In this document: one piece after another, positions 7,566 through 17,212 of the stretch | Layout of the letters: every line of letters begins with the position of its first letter | Position numbering within the stretch: the stretch's first letter is position 1 | Assembly (NCBI GenBank): GCA_963697355.1 | Contig: CAVONV010000021.1 | Coordinates: 620,001-684,000 of the forward strand | DNA length: 64,000 bases | Reading direction: 5' to 3' | From: CAVONV01 sp963697355 | GTDB lineage: Bacteria > Acidobacteriota > Vicinamibacteria > Marinacidobacterales > DATDRI01 | Program-made: the position numbers and the translations under genes | The notes under the pieces: generated by a model | Told to the model about the DNA's origin: nothing | What the model saw: the letters and a program-made list of their open reading frames with translations, nothing else | The model's database searches: none

Positions 7566-9254
7566 TTACCTATAAGCTTTCCTGACGTATTCGGCAATCA
7601 TGCGGTCGGTATTGAAGAACGAGCCGTTCAAAGCAATGGTGTTCCGCATCACTTCGATGTAGCCCTCCACATTCTTGTAGAACAGGGGCAATATGACCTC
7701 GTCCAGCTTGTGGTAGAGCGATTCTGCGTCGTTGGCTCTGTCCTCTGCGGATTGCGTGATGCGAGAGTCTTCGCCGATCGCCCAGCCGGTAAGCCCCTCC
7801 ATGTGACCTTCGATCCACCATCCGTCGGGAACGCTAAAGCTGGGCACCCCGTTTAGAGCCGCTTTCATCCCACTCGTCCCGGATGCCTCCAGCGGGGGTT
7901 GGGGGTTGTTGAGCCAGATATCGCAACCCGAAGTGATGAGGTGGCCAATCTCGATGTCATAGTTTTCGAGGTAGACGAGTCGAACGGACGGCTTGAACTT
8001 CTTACCAACGGCAACGATCCGGCGAATGAGCTCCTTGCCGGCTTCATCGCGTGGATGCGCCTTACCCGCGAAAACGAGCTGCAAGGGCCCGTGACGCATG
8101 GCGATTTTTTGGAGTCTTTCCACATCATCGAAGAGAAGATCGGCGCGCTTGTAGGCCGTGGCTCTCCGCGCAAAGCCCACGGTGAAAGCGTCGAGAGAAA
8201 ATGTTATTCCCCGAGTCAACTTGATTTCGTCCAGGAGCTTTCGTTTGGCCTTCTGGTGAGCTTCCCAGATCTGATTCTTGGGAATCCCGGCGGCATAGCG
8301 AAGGCTGGCGTTGTCTTCTCTCCAGCCCGGCATGTGCCGATCGAAAAGCTCCTGAAACGGCTCAGAGGTCCACGTGGAAGCGTGCACACCATTTGTGATG
8401 GAGTCGACTTGGTACCCCCCGAACATCAGCTGGGAGATTTCCTTGTGTTTGCGGGCGACTCCATTCACGTAACCGCTCAAGTTGAGCGCCAGGTACGTCA
8501 TGTTGATCTTGCCCTCCACGTTTCCGAAGCGCTCGATCATTGAGAATGTTTCCTCACCGAGCACTTGTCTGACCAAATCAGGCGGGAATCGATCGTGACC
8601 GGCGGCAACGGGGGTGTGGGTCGTGAAGACGCACCGTTCCCTTACAGCATCAACTTCTTTTTCCGTCACCTTCTTGCGGCGCGTGGATCGAAGTTGCCTG
8701 TTGAGTAGCTCGATAGTCAGCAAGCTCGAATGACCCTCGTTCATGTGGTAGCGTTCAAGACCTTCGAAGGCGAGCGCCGAGAGCACGCGTACACCACCGA
8801 TTCCTAGGATTGCTTCTTGCGCAAGGCGGTAACGTTTGTCGCCGCCGTAGAGATGATCGGTGAGTTTCCGATCCCATTCCGTATTCTCGGGGAGATCGGC
8901 GTCGAGAAAGTAAACCGGAACGTGGTGACCGCGGATGCCCGGCACCTCGTACTTCCAGCAACGCACCCGGACGTTTCGGTCCTCGATACGAACCGATACG
9001 CGGCCGGGCATCTCCGCCAGTAAGTCTTCTGCCGCCCATTCGCGAGGAAGCTCAGTCTGCACTCCTTTGGCGTCCAGTTTCTGGCGAAAGTAGCCTTTGC
9101 GATGGAGCAGTGTGACGGCAACTAAGGGAAGGCCGTGGTCGGCAGCGGAACGGATCGTGTCTCCCGCCAAAATCCCCAGCCCGCCGCTGTAAGTCGGGAT
9201 GTTTGCCTCGAAGCCAATCTCCATGGAGAAATATGCAATCCTGCGTATCGGCAA
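7566..9254 (-). CDS. glgP: Short-form alpha-glucan phosphorylase
   Basis: 562 residues from TTG 9254, picked because AAGGAG lies about nine bases upstream; longer starts at 9281 (ATG) and 9314 (TTG) lack a ribosome-binding site. It releases glucose-1-phosphate from glycogen or maltodextrin using phosphate and pyridoxal phosphate. The N-terminus IAYFSMEIGFEANIPTYSGG is the phosphorylase glycogen-side motif. The PLP region is near the C-terminus (NNPQPPLEASGTSGMKAALN, with the lysine of SGTSGMKA). Its length matches the compact bacterial/archaeal phosphorylases rather than the 800-residue E. coli type. It follows a GH13 gene by about 100 bp on the same strand, probably one operon. Confidence 0.9.
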   Translation of the reverse strand: MPIRRIAYFSMEIGFEANIPTYSGGLGILAGDTIRSAADHGLPLVAVTLLHRKGYFRQKLDAKGVQTELPREWAAEDLLAEMPGRVSVRIEDRNVRVRCWKYEVPGIRGHHVPVYFLDADLPENTEWDRKLTDHLYGGDKRYRLAQEAILGIGGVRVLSALAFEGLERYHMNEGHSSLLTIELLNRQLRSTRRKKVTEKEVDAVRERCVFTTHTPVAAGHDRFPPDLVRQVLGEETFSMIERFGNVEGKINMTYLALNLSGYVNGVARKHKEISQLMFGGYQVDSITNGVHASTWTSEPFQELFDRHMPGWREDNASLRYAAGIPKNQIWEAHQKAKRKLLDEIKLTRGITFSLDAFTVGFARRATAYKRADLLFDDVERLQKIAMRHGPLQLVFAGKAHPRDEAGKELIRRIVAVGKKFKPSVRLVYLENYDIEIGHLITSGCDIWLNNPQPPLEASGTSGMKAALNGVPSFSVPDGWWIEGHMEGLTGWAIGEDSRITQSAEDRANDAESLYHKLDEVILPLFYKNVEGYIEVMRNTIALNGSFFNTDRMIAEYVRKAYR

Positions 9255-9360
9255 CTGGTGGTTCTCCTTTCGGAAAAGCATTCGGTTCGGATCGGAACCG
9301 GACACAAAACTCAATTATAGCTGGAAATCGGCGAGCGCCGAACCCCGGTCCGGGGCAAGA

Positions 9361-10863
9361 CTAATCCCTTTGGATACAGTAGATGTGAGCGCTCCAGGGC
9401 GTCAGCTTCAAGGGGATTCCTTCCTCTTCGAGCTCCTTACCAAGGTGAGAGTGCGAGACTTCCCGCAGCCGATCGGTACATCGGTACCGACCCGGAGGGA
9501 AGGACAATCCCTTGACCCGGACCCTTCCTTGCACCGGATGGGCTCCGAAGTTGATGACGACCACCGTCACTGTATCGGTGAGAGCCCAAGTGTAGCTTAC
9601 GAGCTGGCTTTGTTGTTCGATAGGCATTTCGGTTTGGAGCTCCGACAGGCGCCATGTCCCTTCGCACAGGTCTCGACTCGAAACAATTTCCATCAACTGT
9701 TTGTAGAAATCGGCCGTCTTCTCGTCAGTCTTCTCCGCTGGGCGTCGGCCCAATTGCACGGGCAGGTGGGTGCGGTGGCCTCGTGTTTGGCCTTCGTGAA
9801 CGAGCTTTGCGCCGGGCAAAGTAAGAGCTAGAACCCCCGCAGCTCGGGCACGTTCCGCGAAAACCACCGCCGCGCGGTTCTCGTCGTGGTTCTCGACGAA
9901 TCGGATCAGCTTCTCTTGGTAGTCGAGATCGGCGGTGAGATGCGCCCGCACCGCATCGGCGTTCTCGTGAGCCATCCGATCGTAGAGCCGCTTGTCGTAG
10001 CAGAAATCGAATCCTTGTTGTTGCAGTTCCCACTCCATGTCCCAATAGACTTCCGCTATGAAGATGAAGTTCGGCAAACGATCGCGAACCCGGGGAATGA
10101 GCTCCTGCCAGAAATCCTCGGCCGGCCCGGTGCCGGCTATCTTGCCCCAAGTCCGAGAAAAAACCTCGTTCGTAACGAGCATTGCCATGTCACAACGGAC
10201 GCCGTCGCATTGACTGGCGATATCCATCAGTGTGTTTCGTAGTGCTCGTCGTGCTTCCTGAGAAAAGGCGTTGATTTGGGCGGTATCGGTCCAAGGCGGG
10301 AAGTAGGGGTCCCTACCGTGAGCGATGAGCTCGTCCCCTGCCCGGAAGAACTCGTCGGGTCGAGCCTGGTGTTCCTCTTTCGCTGCTCGAATGAAGTAGG
10401 ACGGATGGTCGGTGACCCAGTCGTGGTCGACGGCGAGATGATTGGGGACGAAATCCAGCAAGAGTCCGAGTCCTCGTTCCGCCAACTGTGCTCTCGCGGC
10501 CGCCAATCCTTTCGGGCCTCCCAAACGAGGGTCGACTCGATATCGGTGAACGCTGTAAGGAGATCCAACGACGTCTTCATCATGAAAGTCGTGAAGAACA
10601 CGACGGTACTCCTTGCGAAGACCCGGGTGATTCAAGGCGAGGTCTCTTCCACGAGGACTTCTCTCCCAAACCCCCATGAGCCAGACCATGTCGAAGCGAC
10701 GGATTTCTTCTTCGAGCTCGGATTCTGGGATGTTCGCCAGCGTGACCTGGTAACCGTACTTGGAAGAAAGCGTGCCCAACCAAGGCCAGGCTGAAAGCTC
10801 CAGTATCCTTGGATGCTCGTGCCACTTCTTCCTCAACAAGCTGTCTGCAGTGTTAGTTGGCAC
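9361..10863 (-). CDS. GH13 alpha-amylase family glycoside hydrolase
   Basis: 500 residues from GTG 10863. The TIM-barrel motifs are LLLDFVPNHLAVDH (conserved region I), DGVRCDMAML (region II, with the nucleophile Asp), FIFIAEVYWDMEW (region III, with the acid/base Glu) and IRFVENHDENRAA (region IV, with the transition-state Asp). A C-terminal beta domain follows (TVVVINFGAHPVQGRVRV). No signal peptide, so it should act on intracellular glucan together with the phosphorylase downstream. The N-terminal WPWLGTLSSKYGYQVTL segment does not match the common trehalose or maltogenic types. Exact bond specificity cannot be read. Confidence 0.88.
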   Translation of the reverse strand: MPTNTADSLLRKKWHEHPRILELSAWPWLGTLSSKYGYQVTLANIPESELEEEIRRFDMVWLMGVWERSPRGRDLALNHPGLRKEYRRVLHDFHDEDVVGSPYSVHRYRVDPRLGGPKGLAAARAQLAERGLGLLLDFVPNHLAVDHDWVTDHPSYFIRAAKEEHQARPDEFFRAGDELIAHGRDPYFPPWTDTAQINAFSQEARRALRNTLMDIASQCDGVRCDMAMLVTNEVFSRTWGKIAGTGPAEDFWQELIPRVRDRLPNFIFIAEVYWDMEWELQQQGFDFCYDKRLYDRMAHENADAVRAHLTADLDYQEKLIRFVENHDENRAAVVFAERARAAGVLALTLPGAKLVHEGQTRGHRTHLPVQLGRRPAEKTDEKTADFYKQLMEIVSSRDLCEGTWRLSELQTEMPIEQQSQLVSYTWALTDTVTVVVINFGAHPVQGRVRVKGLSFPPGRYRCTDRLREVSHSHLGKELEEEGIPLKLTPWSAHIYCIQRD

Positions 10864-10972
10864 GATGCTCTGACTGTACTAGCGTTTTGATGATTTCGAC
10901 AACTTTATCTCAGTTATGTGGAATTAGCCCGAATCCAAGTCCACCAAACCTACGTAAATATATGCGGAAAAT

Positions 10973-11216
10973 GGGGACCGTGTTCGATGAATCCGTGGGA
11001 TTCACCCGAAACCATGAAGATGCCGAAGAAGAATCGACAAGCCGATTCTGTTATCGACCAAGGCGAGAGGTTTCTCCCGAGCCCGATTTGCCCCTATCTA
11101 CGACCATAAGCCCGCATAGACGCTTCGGGCACGGGCGCGGGCAGGGGCAGGGACATTTGTTCAATCCGGAGATTCATCCAGAACCATGAAGGCAAAGAAT
11201 CTTCATAGCGGGTCCC
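10973..11216. repeat. Dispersed 240-bp repeat, copy 1
   Basis: Begins GGGGACCGTGTTCGATGAAT and ends near ATCTTCATAGCGGGTCCC. It shares nearly all of its length with copies at 37198-37439 and 46055-46293. The GGGGAC/GTCCC ends are inverted. A direct repeat GATTCAYCCGAAACCATGAAG appears near both ends, and the middle holds CCAAGGCGAGAGRTTTCTCC followed by a G-rich part (GGGCACGGGCGCGGGCAGGG). It lies in the 476-base gap between the GH13 gene and the channel gene at 11340, which contains nothing else recognisable. Confidence 0.85.
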
Positions 11217-11339
11217 TTTTTTGCCCGGGGAGAAGCCTCAAAAAGGGTCCTTGTCCCCTTTTTCCCGCCAAGCAATCCTTCGGATAAGGGTTAGGTCGCC
11301 GTGTATAGTGTAGGGGTCGAATCCTCGAGGAGGCTTACC

Positions 11340-12173
11340 ATGGATTACACGAAGTGGCCCATCATTGTGGGTGATCTTTTCGCGAAACTTATGCAGGGCG
11401 TGACCGACTATTTCCCCAACCTATTTGGTGCCGCGGCGCTGTTGGTCATCGGGTGGATTGCGGCCAAGCTGATGCGATCGGGCGCAACCCGCGTCGTGAA
11501 TCGTCTCCACAGGCTTATGCCGGGTCGAGCGTTGGCCAAAGAGATGAAGAGTACTGGCGTCGACCAAATGGCTTCCGATGTCGTGAGCATGGTTGTTTTC
11601 TGGGCGGTAATCCTCTTTTTCGTTGCCGCTGCCACGGAGGCATTGGGTCTGTCGGCGGTGACCAGCGGTTTGGGACGGCTGGCGGCTTACTTGCCGGCCG
11701 TGATGGCGTCAGCTTTGATTCTACTCGCCGGACTCGTCGTCGGGAATCTCGTACAGTCGGTGGTTTCTCGGACGGCAAAATCGGCGAACCTGAGCTACGG
11801 AGACGGACTTGCCCGGGCGGCGAAAGGGTGTGTTCTGCTGTTAGCAGGCGTAGTGTCGCTGGATCAGATAGGGATCGACAGCACGCTGCTCATTCTGGTG
11901 ACGTCCATTGTCATCGGAGTCATTTTGGGCGGGATGGCCCTCGCGTTTGGCCTCGGTGCCCGCACAATGGTCGGCAACATCATCGCATCTCACTATCTCC
12001 ACCAAGCCTATCAGATCGGGCAGAGCATACGGGTTGGCGATGTCCGCGGAAGAATCGAGAAAATACAACCGGCCTATGTGGTCATCGCCGCATCAGAAGG
12101 ACTCTTCATGGTACCTGCGAAAGAGTTCATCGAAACGACGTCGGTTTTGCTCCCCGAGGAAGAAGAACAATGA
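11340..12173 (+). CDS. MscS/TM-helix family mechanosensitive channel protein
   Basis: 277 residues from ATG 11340, with CGAGGAGG upstream. It has the same length and architecture as the channel at 383-1216: TM-helix motif YFPNLFGAAALLVIGWIAAKLM at about residues 25-45, four further hydrophobic segments, then a glycine-rich pore-lining helix (ILGGMALAFGLGARTMVGNIIA) and a short beta domain (SIRVGDVRGRIEKIQPAYVVIA). It opens an operon: its stop overlaps the next gene by ATGA, and that gene overlaps mgtE in the same way. This suggests a joint role in ion or osmotic balance. Confidence 0.83.
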   Translation: MDYTKWPIIVGDLFAKLMQGVTDYFPNLFGAAALLVIGWIAAKLMRSGATRVVNRLHRLMPGRALAKEMKSTGVDQMASDVVSMVVFWAVILFFVAAATEALGLSAVTSGLGRLAAYLPAVMASALILLAGLVVGNLVQSVVSRTAKSANLSYGDGLARAAKGCVLLLAGVVSLDQIGIDSTLLILVTSIVIGVILGGMALAFGLGARTMVGNIIASHYLHQAYQIGQSIRVGDVRGRIEKIQPAYVVIAASEGLFMVPAKEFIETTSVLLPEEEEQ

Positions 12174-13027
12174 AAATAGATTGGCTGCTTTCCCAGGAGT
12201 TTCTGAGAAACCACCCTGTTGAAGGTTCACGTGCGTTGGAGGGGCTCACGGTCGAGGAGGCAGTGACGCTCCTGGATCGGGCGGACACTGACACGGCCAT
12301 CATCGTGCTGCAAAACGTGAGTCCAGGACTCGGGTCGGCATGCTTGGGGGTTTGTTCCAAGGAAAAAGCCAGGGCAGTGCTGGAGAGCCTGCCTTTGGAA
12401 GCGGCAGCGCGGATGCTCCGTCTGATGAACATCGAAGATCAAGAGCGGGTGTTGGCGCTCGCGCCTCAGGCTGTCGCGAGGACTGTTCGTGGCGTCCTCC
12501 GCTATGAAGAAGGAACCGCCGCGACCTGGATGGACCTCGAGTGGTCCTTTTTCACGGAGGATCTCCTGATGGGGCAAGTGTGGAAGATCTTGAGACGCCG
12601 GAGTAAGCCCATCGGGTCCTACGTCTATGTGGTCGACCGAGACGGGGTCCTGGTCGGCGTCGCAGGCCTCGGTGAAGTCCTCAGGGCTCAACCTCGCGCG
12701 AACTTGGAATCCATTATGCACCGCCCTGTCGAACGGATCTCGGCGCAGGATCGACGTGCAACGGTTGTCAATCACGCCGCCTGGCGCAGGTTTCCGACGC
12801 TCCCCGTTGTCGATGACGAAGGCGTTCTCTTGGGGCGGATCGGCTACTCGACACTTCGCAGTTTGGAGGAGGGATCGAAACCCGGAAGCGCGCATGACCG
12901 TTGGCGCCATTTCGCGATGTCGCTCGCCGAGCTTTACTGGGTCAGCTCTTCAAACTTGCTTCAGGGCGTTTCAGGCATGATGGGTTCTGCCACCGGCACC
13001 GACTCGGGGAGGGGAGGCCAAAGATGA
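12170..13027 (+). CDS. Soluble MgtE-like protein (N-domain plus CBS pair, no channel)
   Basis: 285 residues from ATG 12170, which overlaps the upstream stop (ATGA). The first about 100 residues resemble the MgtE N-terminal superhelix (LEGLTVEEAVTLLDRADTDT and AARMLRLMNIEDQERVLALA). Then come two CBS modules, with SYVYVVDRDGVLVGVAGLGE and FPTLPVVDDEGVLLGRIGYS typical of CBS beta strands. The membrane channel of MgtE is missing. In full MgtE these cytosolic parts sense Mg2+ and gate the pore, so this protein may be a detached regulatory partner for the intact mgtE that starts four bases before its end. That role is inference from gene order. Confidence 0.75.
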   Translation: MKIDWLLSQEFLRNHPVEGSRALEGLTVEEAVTLLDRADTDTAIIVLQNVSPGLGSACLGVCSKEKARAVLESLPLEAAARMLRLMNIEDQERVLALAPQAVARTVRGVLRYEEGTAATWMDLEWSFFTEDLLMGQVWKILRRRSKPIGSYVYVVDRDGVLVGVAGLGEVLRAQPRANLESIMHRPVERISAQDRRATVVNHAAWRRFPTLPVVDDEGVLLGRIGYSTLRSLEEGSKPGSAHDRWRHFAMSLAELYWVSSSNLLQGVSGMMGSATGTDSGRGGQR

Positions 13028-14331
13028 GACCTGAAGCGATCCCAGCATCAGTGGAGCTGAGCCGAACTTACCTTCGAGAGTATCCTGGAGAAGCCGCTCG
13101 ATTTCTCGAAAGCCAGCCGGCCGGAGGAAACGCCGACTTGCTCCAAAACGAGCCGGTGATAATGGCGGTTACGATCTTGGAGCACATGACCCCGGACATG
13201 GCCACGCAGATCCTCGCGCTTTTTTCGGATGGCCGCTCGGTGGACGTCTTGAGTAGCATGGAGCCGTCTCGTTCGGTGGTGTTGCTTTCACGTCTCGATG
13301 ATAACATGCGCGAGCATAAGTTGAGCCTGCTGGATTCGCACCTTTCGACCGAGCTCAGGGAGCTTCTTTCCTACCCGCCGGATACCGCTGGAAGCTTGAT
13401 GGATGCACGGGTGACGACGTTTCGCTCCGACACGACCGTTCTCGAGGTTCAGCGTCGTCTTCGGAGCGCCACGAGGATTCGGATTCTTCATGTCTATGTG
13501 GTCGACGAACAAGGGGTATTAGTGGGCTCTGTTCCCCTACAGGAGCTTCTTGTCGCTCGCCCTGAGACAACGTTGCAGTCGCTCGTCAAACGGCCCCCGG
13601 CGGTCATACAACCCATGGCGCCCCGGGAGGAGGTCGTCGACATTTTGACCCAGCACCGATTGGCCTCCATACCCGTCACAGACCTCGAAGGCCGCCTGCT
13701 GGGTGTCATCCGCTATGATGCGTTGATTCAAGCCGTTGAGGATGAGGCGAGTGTCGACATCCAGACCATGGTGGGAGCCAGCAAAGAGGAACGGGCGCTG
13801 TCCAAAGTCTCCTTTGCGGTTAAAAAGCGACTGCCTTGGTTGGAGATCAATTTAGGTACCGCCTTTTTGGCCGCCTCCGTGGTTGGGCTTTTCGAGGCGA
13901 CCATTGCACAGTTCACGGCGCTTGCGGTCCTTCTCCCCGTAGTAGCCGGGCAGTCCGGAAACACGGGGGCGCAGGCGTTGGCCGTCGTGATGCGGGGTCT
14001 CGCCCTAAGGGAAGTTCGCGTGAGACATTGGCTTCGGCTCGTCACGAAAGAAGCCGCGGTCGGTATCGTGAACGGAATCGTGGTGGCGCTCACGACGTCG
14101 CTTTTTGTTTTCTTGTGGAGTCGCTCTGCTGGATTGGCGCTGGTCATCGGAATCTCCATGGTGGCCTCCATGGGCATCGCCGGAGTCGCCGGGGCGGGTA
14201 TTCCTATCATCTTGACGTCACTTCGCCAAGATCCGGCGCAGTCGTCCTCGATCATCTTGACGACGGTCACGGACGTGGCTGGATTCTTCAGTTTTCTTGG
14301 GATCGCGACGTTACTCTCCGGAATGCTCTAG
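13024..14331 (+). CDS. mgtE: Magnesium transporter MgtE
   Basis: 435 residues starting at ATG 13024, overlapping the preceding stop. Layout is standard: N superhelix (MAVTILEHMTPDMATQILAL, then LSYPPDTAGSLMDARVTTF), two CBS domains (ILHVYVVDEQGVLVGSVPLQ; RLASIPVTDLEGRLLGVIRY), a plug helix and five membrane helices. The pore signature PVVAGQSGNTGAQALAVVMR is intact. It is a Mg2+-selective, membrane-embedded channel gated by intracellular Mg2+. It is the third gene of a translationally coupled set with a mechanosensitive-type channel and a soluble MgtE-like protein. Confidence 0.93.
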   Translation: MRPEAIPASVELSRTYLREYPGEAARFLESQPAGGNADLLQNEPVIMAVTILEHMTPDMATQILALFSDGRSVDVLSSMEPSRSVVLLSRLDDNMREHKLSLLDSHLSTELRELLSYPPDTAGSLMDARVTTFRSDTTVLEVQRRLRSATRIRILHVYVVDEQGVLVGSVPLQELLVARPETTLQSLVKRPPAVIQPMAPREEVVDILTQHRLASIPVTDLEGRLLGVIRYDALIQAVEDEASVDIQTMVGASKEERALSKVSFAVKKRLPWLEINLGTAFLAASVVGLFEATIAQFTALAVLLPVVAGQSGNTGAQALAVVMRGLALREVRVRHWLRLVTKEAAVGIVNGIVVALTTSLFVFLWSRSAGLALVIGISMVASMGIAGVAGAGIPIILTSLRQDPAQSSSIILTTVTDVAGFFSFLGIATLLSGML

Positions 14332-14394
14332 ACAAGCTTGAGTTGTCTTTCGAGATGAGGTGTCGTTCCAGAGCAGCGAGATAGAATCAGTTCG

Positions 14395-15441
14395 ATGCAT
14401 CTACTTTCACTCGTGACCGGGTTGGTCTTGCTGATCGTGGGTGCGGAGCTTCTCGTGCGCGGTGCTTCCCGACTGGCCGCCGCGGCCGGAATTTCTCCTT
14501 TGGTTGCCGGCCTCACGGTGGTTGCTTTTGGAACGAGCGCTCCGGAGATGTTCGTCAGCGCGATAGCTGCCGCCAATGGCCAAGCCGGCATAGCTCTCGG
14601 AAACGTGTTGGGAAGTAACCTATTCAATATCCTCTTGATCCTGGGCGCTTCGGCACTGGTCGTGCCGCTGGCGGTATCGGCGCAGCTCGTGCGATTCGAC
14701 GTGCCTATCATGATTGCGGCTTCGTTTCTCATGCTCATTCTTGGAATTGACGGCCGCTTCGGCCTCCTCGATGGGATGATCCTCGTCGTTGGCTTGGTCC
14801 TTTATAACCTGGTTTTGATGCGAAAGAGCCGTGATGAGCAGATGACAACCGGTGCCGCAGACCGGCCGCCTGGGACGCAGAAGTGGTTCGTCAATCCAAT
14901 TCTCGTATTGAGTGGGTTGGGTTTGCTGGTCCTGGGTTCCAGATGGTTCGTTGATGGCGCAATGATCATGGCGCGCTATCTCGGCGTCAGCGAACTGATC
15001 ATTGGTCTCACATTTGTCGCCGCAGGCACGTCTCTTCCCGAAGCGGCGACGTCCATCGTCGCGGCGTTTCGTGGGCAAAGAGACATTGCCGTAGGTAATG
15101 TGGTGGGCAGCAATATCTTCAACATTCTGGCGGTGCTCGGGTTGTCGAGTCTCGTCTCCGCTGATGGCATTCCCGTTCCCGAAGCTGCGCTGGGATTCGA
15201 TATCCCACTGATGATTGCCGCGGCCGTAGCCTGTCTTCCGATTTTTTTTACGGGGTACATCATCTCGCGGTGGGAGGGAGCTTTGTTTCTGGGGTACTAC
15301 GTAGTGTACATTCTATATCTCGTCCTGTCCTCCACCGGGCATGACCTCTTGCCTTTGTTCAGCTGGACGATGATCGCTTTCGTTGTGCCGATAACGCTCT
15401 TGACACTGGGAGTAGTTACCTTTCGAGCGGCCCGGTCTTAG
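14395..15441 (+). CDS. Calcium/sodium antiporter, CaCA family
   Basis: 348 residues with about ten membrane helices. The two alpha-repeats that form the ion path are clear: GLTVVAFGTSAPEMFVSAIA with GNVLGSNLFNILLILG, and GLTFVAAGTSLPEAATSIVA with GNVVGSNIFNILAVLG. This internal duplication defines the YrbG-type exchangers, which trade cytosolic Ca2+ for Na+ (sometimes K+). It is 63 bp after mgtE on the same strand and could belong to its operon. Length is normal for the family (about 320-370). Confidence 0.92.
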   Translation: MHLLSLVTGLVLLIVGAELLVRGASRLAAAAGISPLVAGLTVVAFGTSAPEMFVSAIAAANGQAGIALGNVLGSNLFNILLILGASALVVPLAVSAQLVRFDVPIMIAASFLMLILGIDGRFGLLDGMILVVGLVLYNLVLMRKSRDEQMTTGAADRPPGTQKWFVNPILVLSGLGLLVLGSRWFVDGAMIMARYLGVSELIIGLTFVAAGTSLPEAATSIVAAFRGQRDIAVGNVVGSNIFNILAVLGLSSLVSADGIPVPEAALGFDIPLMIAAAVACLPIFFTGYIISRWEGALFLGYYVVYILYLVLSSTGHDLLPLFSWTMIAFVVPITLLTLGVVTFRAARS

Positions 15442-15476
15442 CGCCTTCTCCACTGATTCAAGTCGTCTAGTGCGTT

Positions 15477-15815
15477 GTCGATTCCAGAGCAAAAAATTCG
15501 ACGAGTTCCTATCTGGACCTGGAGCGTCCCGTTGCCCTGACGGTCTCGGAAAAACCTTGGGGAACGCACTATCGGATGAAAGCTTACCCATTGGACAGCC
15601 GTCTCCAGTTTCAATTCACCAGTGATTTGACCGTATGTGGAAAGGCGGCTCTTCTGAAGTTGGGCGCCGAGCCGGTCATTCAGCCCGTTGCGGCCGGAGG
15701 TCTTGCCCGCGACACCCCATCGTTTCTCTCTCGGTCCAATGGAGTTACCTCGGTCCGGAAAAATGATGTGACGAGAAGTCCAAATCACGTGTCTAACGGA
15801 TTAGAGAAGCCATAG
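15477..15815 (+). pseudogene. Fragment of an MscS-type channel C-terminus
   Basis: One frame reads SRAKNSTSSYLDLERPVALT, then VSEKPWGTHYRMKAYPLDSR and FTSDLTVCGKAALLKLGAEP, ending at the TAG at 15813. This is like the C-terminal cytosolic domain of some MscS-family proteins. There is no start codon context and no membrane part upstream: the antiporter gene ends at 15441. It is best read as a remnant. The assignment rests on recall of the domain's motif pattern and is tentative. Confidence 0.4.
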
Positions 15816-16164
15816 ACCGTGTAAGTGCGGGAGTCATCCTACCAGACACCTTTGTTCTCACATCCGCGATATGTTCTTCGGGCGCGAACGAGACGGCCAC
15901 TTGCGGGGACGACTTGGCAAATCGTGATGGTGGATTGCCGTCCGGGGTTCCGTGAGCGTCTGAGGGATTGAATATCGATGGGATCAAAACGGAGATTCAG
16001 GAACTGGACGCCGAGCTGGAACATACGAAATCGGAAACCGGCAAGTAATGCCAGGAGCCGGTGACGGCCCTTCGTGCGCGAAACGATGCCGCGAGAAAAA
16101 GCTCGGGGACCTCAGGAAGCCAGGGAGGACGCGTCGGAAGATTTCAGGTTGGGCGTGGACAATG

Positions 16165-16341
16165 GGGCGCGGTATCGGGTTCGACATTCGCCGTCTCTAC
16201 CGCCCTGAACAACAGGTGTGCTTGGGCAAAAGTAAGGCTGTGGTAACAACCATCAACGAGGTCAGCGTGGTGTTCGACAGCGAAGAAGGCGACATTCACG
16301 TTCCACACTCTCAGCTCATCGCAAAGGGTTACCAAGCTTGA
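16165..16341 (+). pseudogene. Remnant of a TM-helix/MscS channel C-terminus
   Basis: The frame ending at 16341 reads CLGKSKAVVTTINEVSVVFD, then EEGDIHVPHSQLIAKGYQA. This closely parallels the end of the intact channel at 383-1216 (FIGKQKAKVKSLNEVSVVFE, LIVPNNQLLTK). Just before it, GRGIGFDIRRLYRPEQQ recalls the GIGCKG...FYTRQIFQEGQ part with an internal loss. The rest of the channel cannot be found upstream, so this is a truncated copy. The stretch between the two remnants (15816-16164) holds no gene. Confidence 0.6.
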
Positions 16342-16392
16342 GAATTGGACTTCGTTGAGATCGCCGGCAAATCTTATATCGGAGGGATTTAC

Positions 16393-17127
16393 ATGGAAGA
16401 GAGAAAACCAAAAAGCGGCCGACTGGCATCATTTCTATTGGGGTTGGTGTCGGGGATTGCGGCCACCGTTTTCGTCCCGCGATACGCGGAGCCGTATCTT
16501 CCGTTCACCCAGAGGCAGATTCTTACGGGATTGGTCACCGACAAGCAGATCGATACGGATCGGCTGCTGCTCAGGATCCGGACCGACCAAGGATTGGTAT
16601 TGGCTGTTTTCGTCAGCGATCGCGAAAAAGTCGATCTACTCGTTGAGAAGGGTAACGAAGTGGAACTGAAGGTCGACGACTACCAGCCCTTTCTCGAGAA
16701 TCCCGTTGTCTCACGCGTAAATGTGGGAACCGCCAGTGAACGTTCCGCGGATAACTCTGCGGAGGAAGAGCCGAGCGAAACCTATGTCGATCGACGGAGC
16801 GCTCAGGAGCACGAATCCACAATCGAATGGCTGGCCTTTGGCGGTACGGCCCGGGAGGATGACGGGACCTATGTTCTTGCGCAGCCCGACGGAACCCAGG
16901 TCCTTCGTCTGGCAACCGAAAATGTGCAAAAGGGCCCCGATGGGGTGCGGGTTCGTGTCAATGCCTCGGTAGAGCTCATCGATTCGAGGCAAGAGCCGTT
17001 GCCGCCCTCCGAATGGCCTGCCGAGCTCGCTGGCCAGTGCGAGCAAGGACAGCTTTCGTGCATCGCCGGGCTCTTCATTTGCTTCGACGAACCGAGGGTT
17101 CTGGGAAGCTGTCCGTTCAGTCGGTAG
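16393..17127 (+). CDS. Membrane-anchored protein of unknown function
   Basis: 244 residues from ATG 16393, with CGGAGGGA upstream. One hydrophobic segment at about residues 11-30 (LASFLLGLVSGIAATVFVPR) should anchor it in the inner membrane, with the rest outside. The following part (ILTGLVTDKQIDTDRLLLRI, VFVSDREKVDLLVEKGNEVE) looks like a small beta domain, then an acidic linker (SADNSAEEEPSETY) and a second region ending in several cysteines (GQCEQGQLSCIAGLFICFDE, GSCPF). No family recognised. It lies just behind the channel remnant, and an exported fragment follows. Confidence 0.6.
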   Translation: MEERKPKSGRLASFLLGLVSGIAATVFVPRYAEPYLPFTQRQILTGLVTDKQIDTDRLLLRIRTDQGLVLAVFVSDREKVDLLVEKGNEVELKVDDYQPFLENPVVSRVNVGTASERSADNSAEEEPSETYVDRRSAQEHESTIEWLAFGGTAREDDGTYVLAQPDGTQVLRLATENVQKGPDGVRVRVNASVELIDSRQEPLPPSEWPAELAGQCEQGQLSCIAGLFICFDEPRVLGSCPFSR

Positions 17128-17212
17128 GTGGCGCGGAGGATGGTCCTCGAGGTATGTTCGTCCCCGGTTCTGCCCCGGGGGAAATGCAGGGGCAAAAGCT
17201 CGTGGAGGTGAA

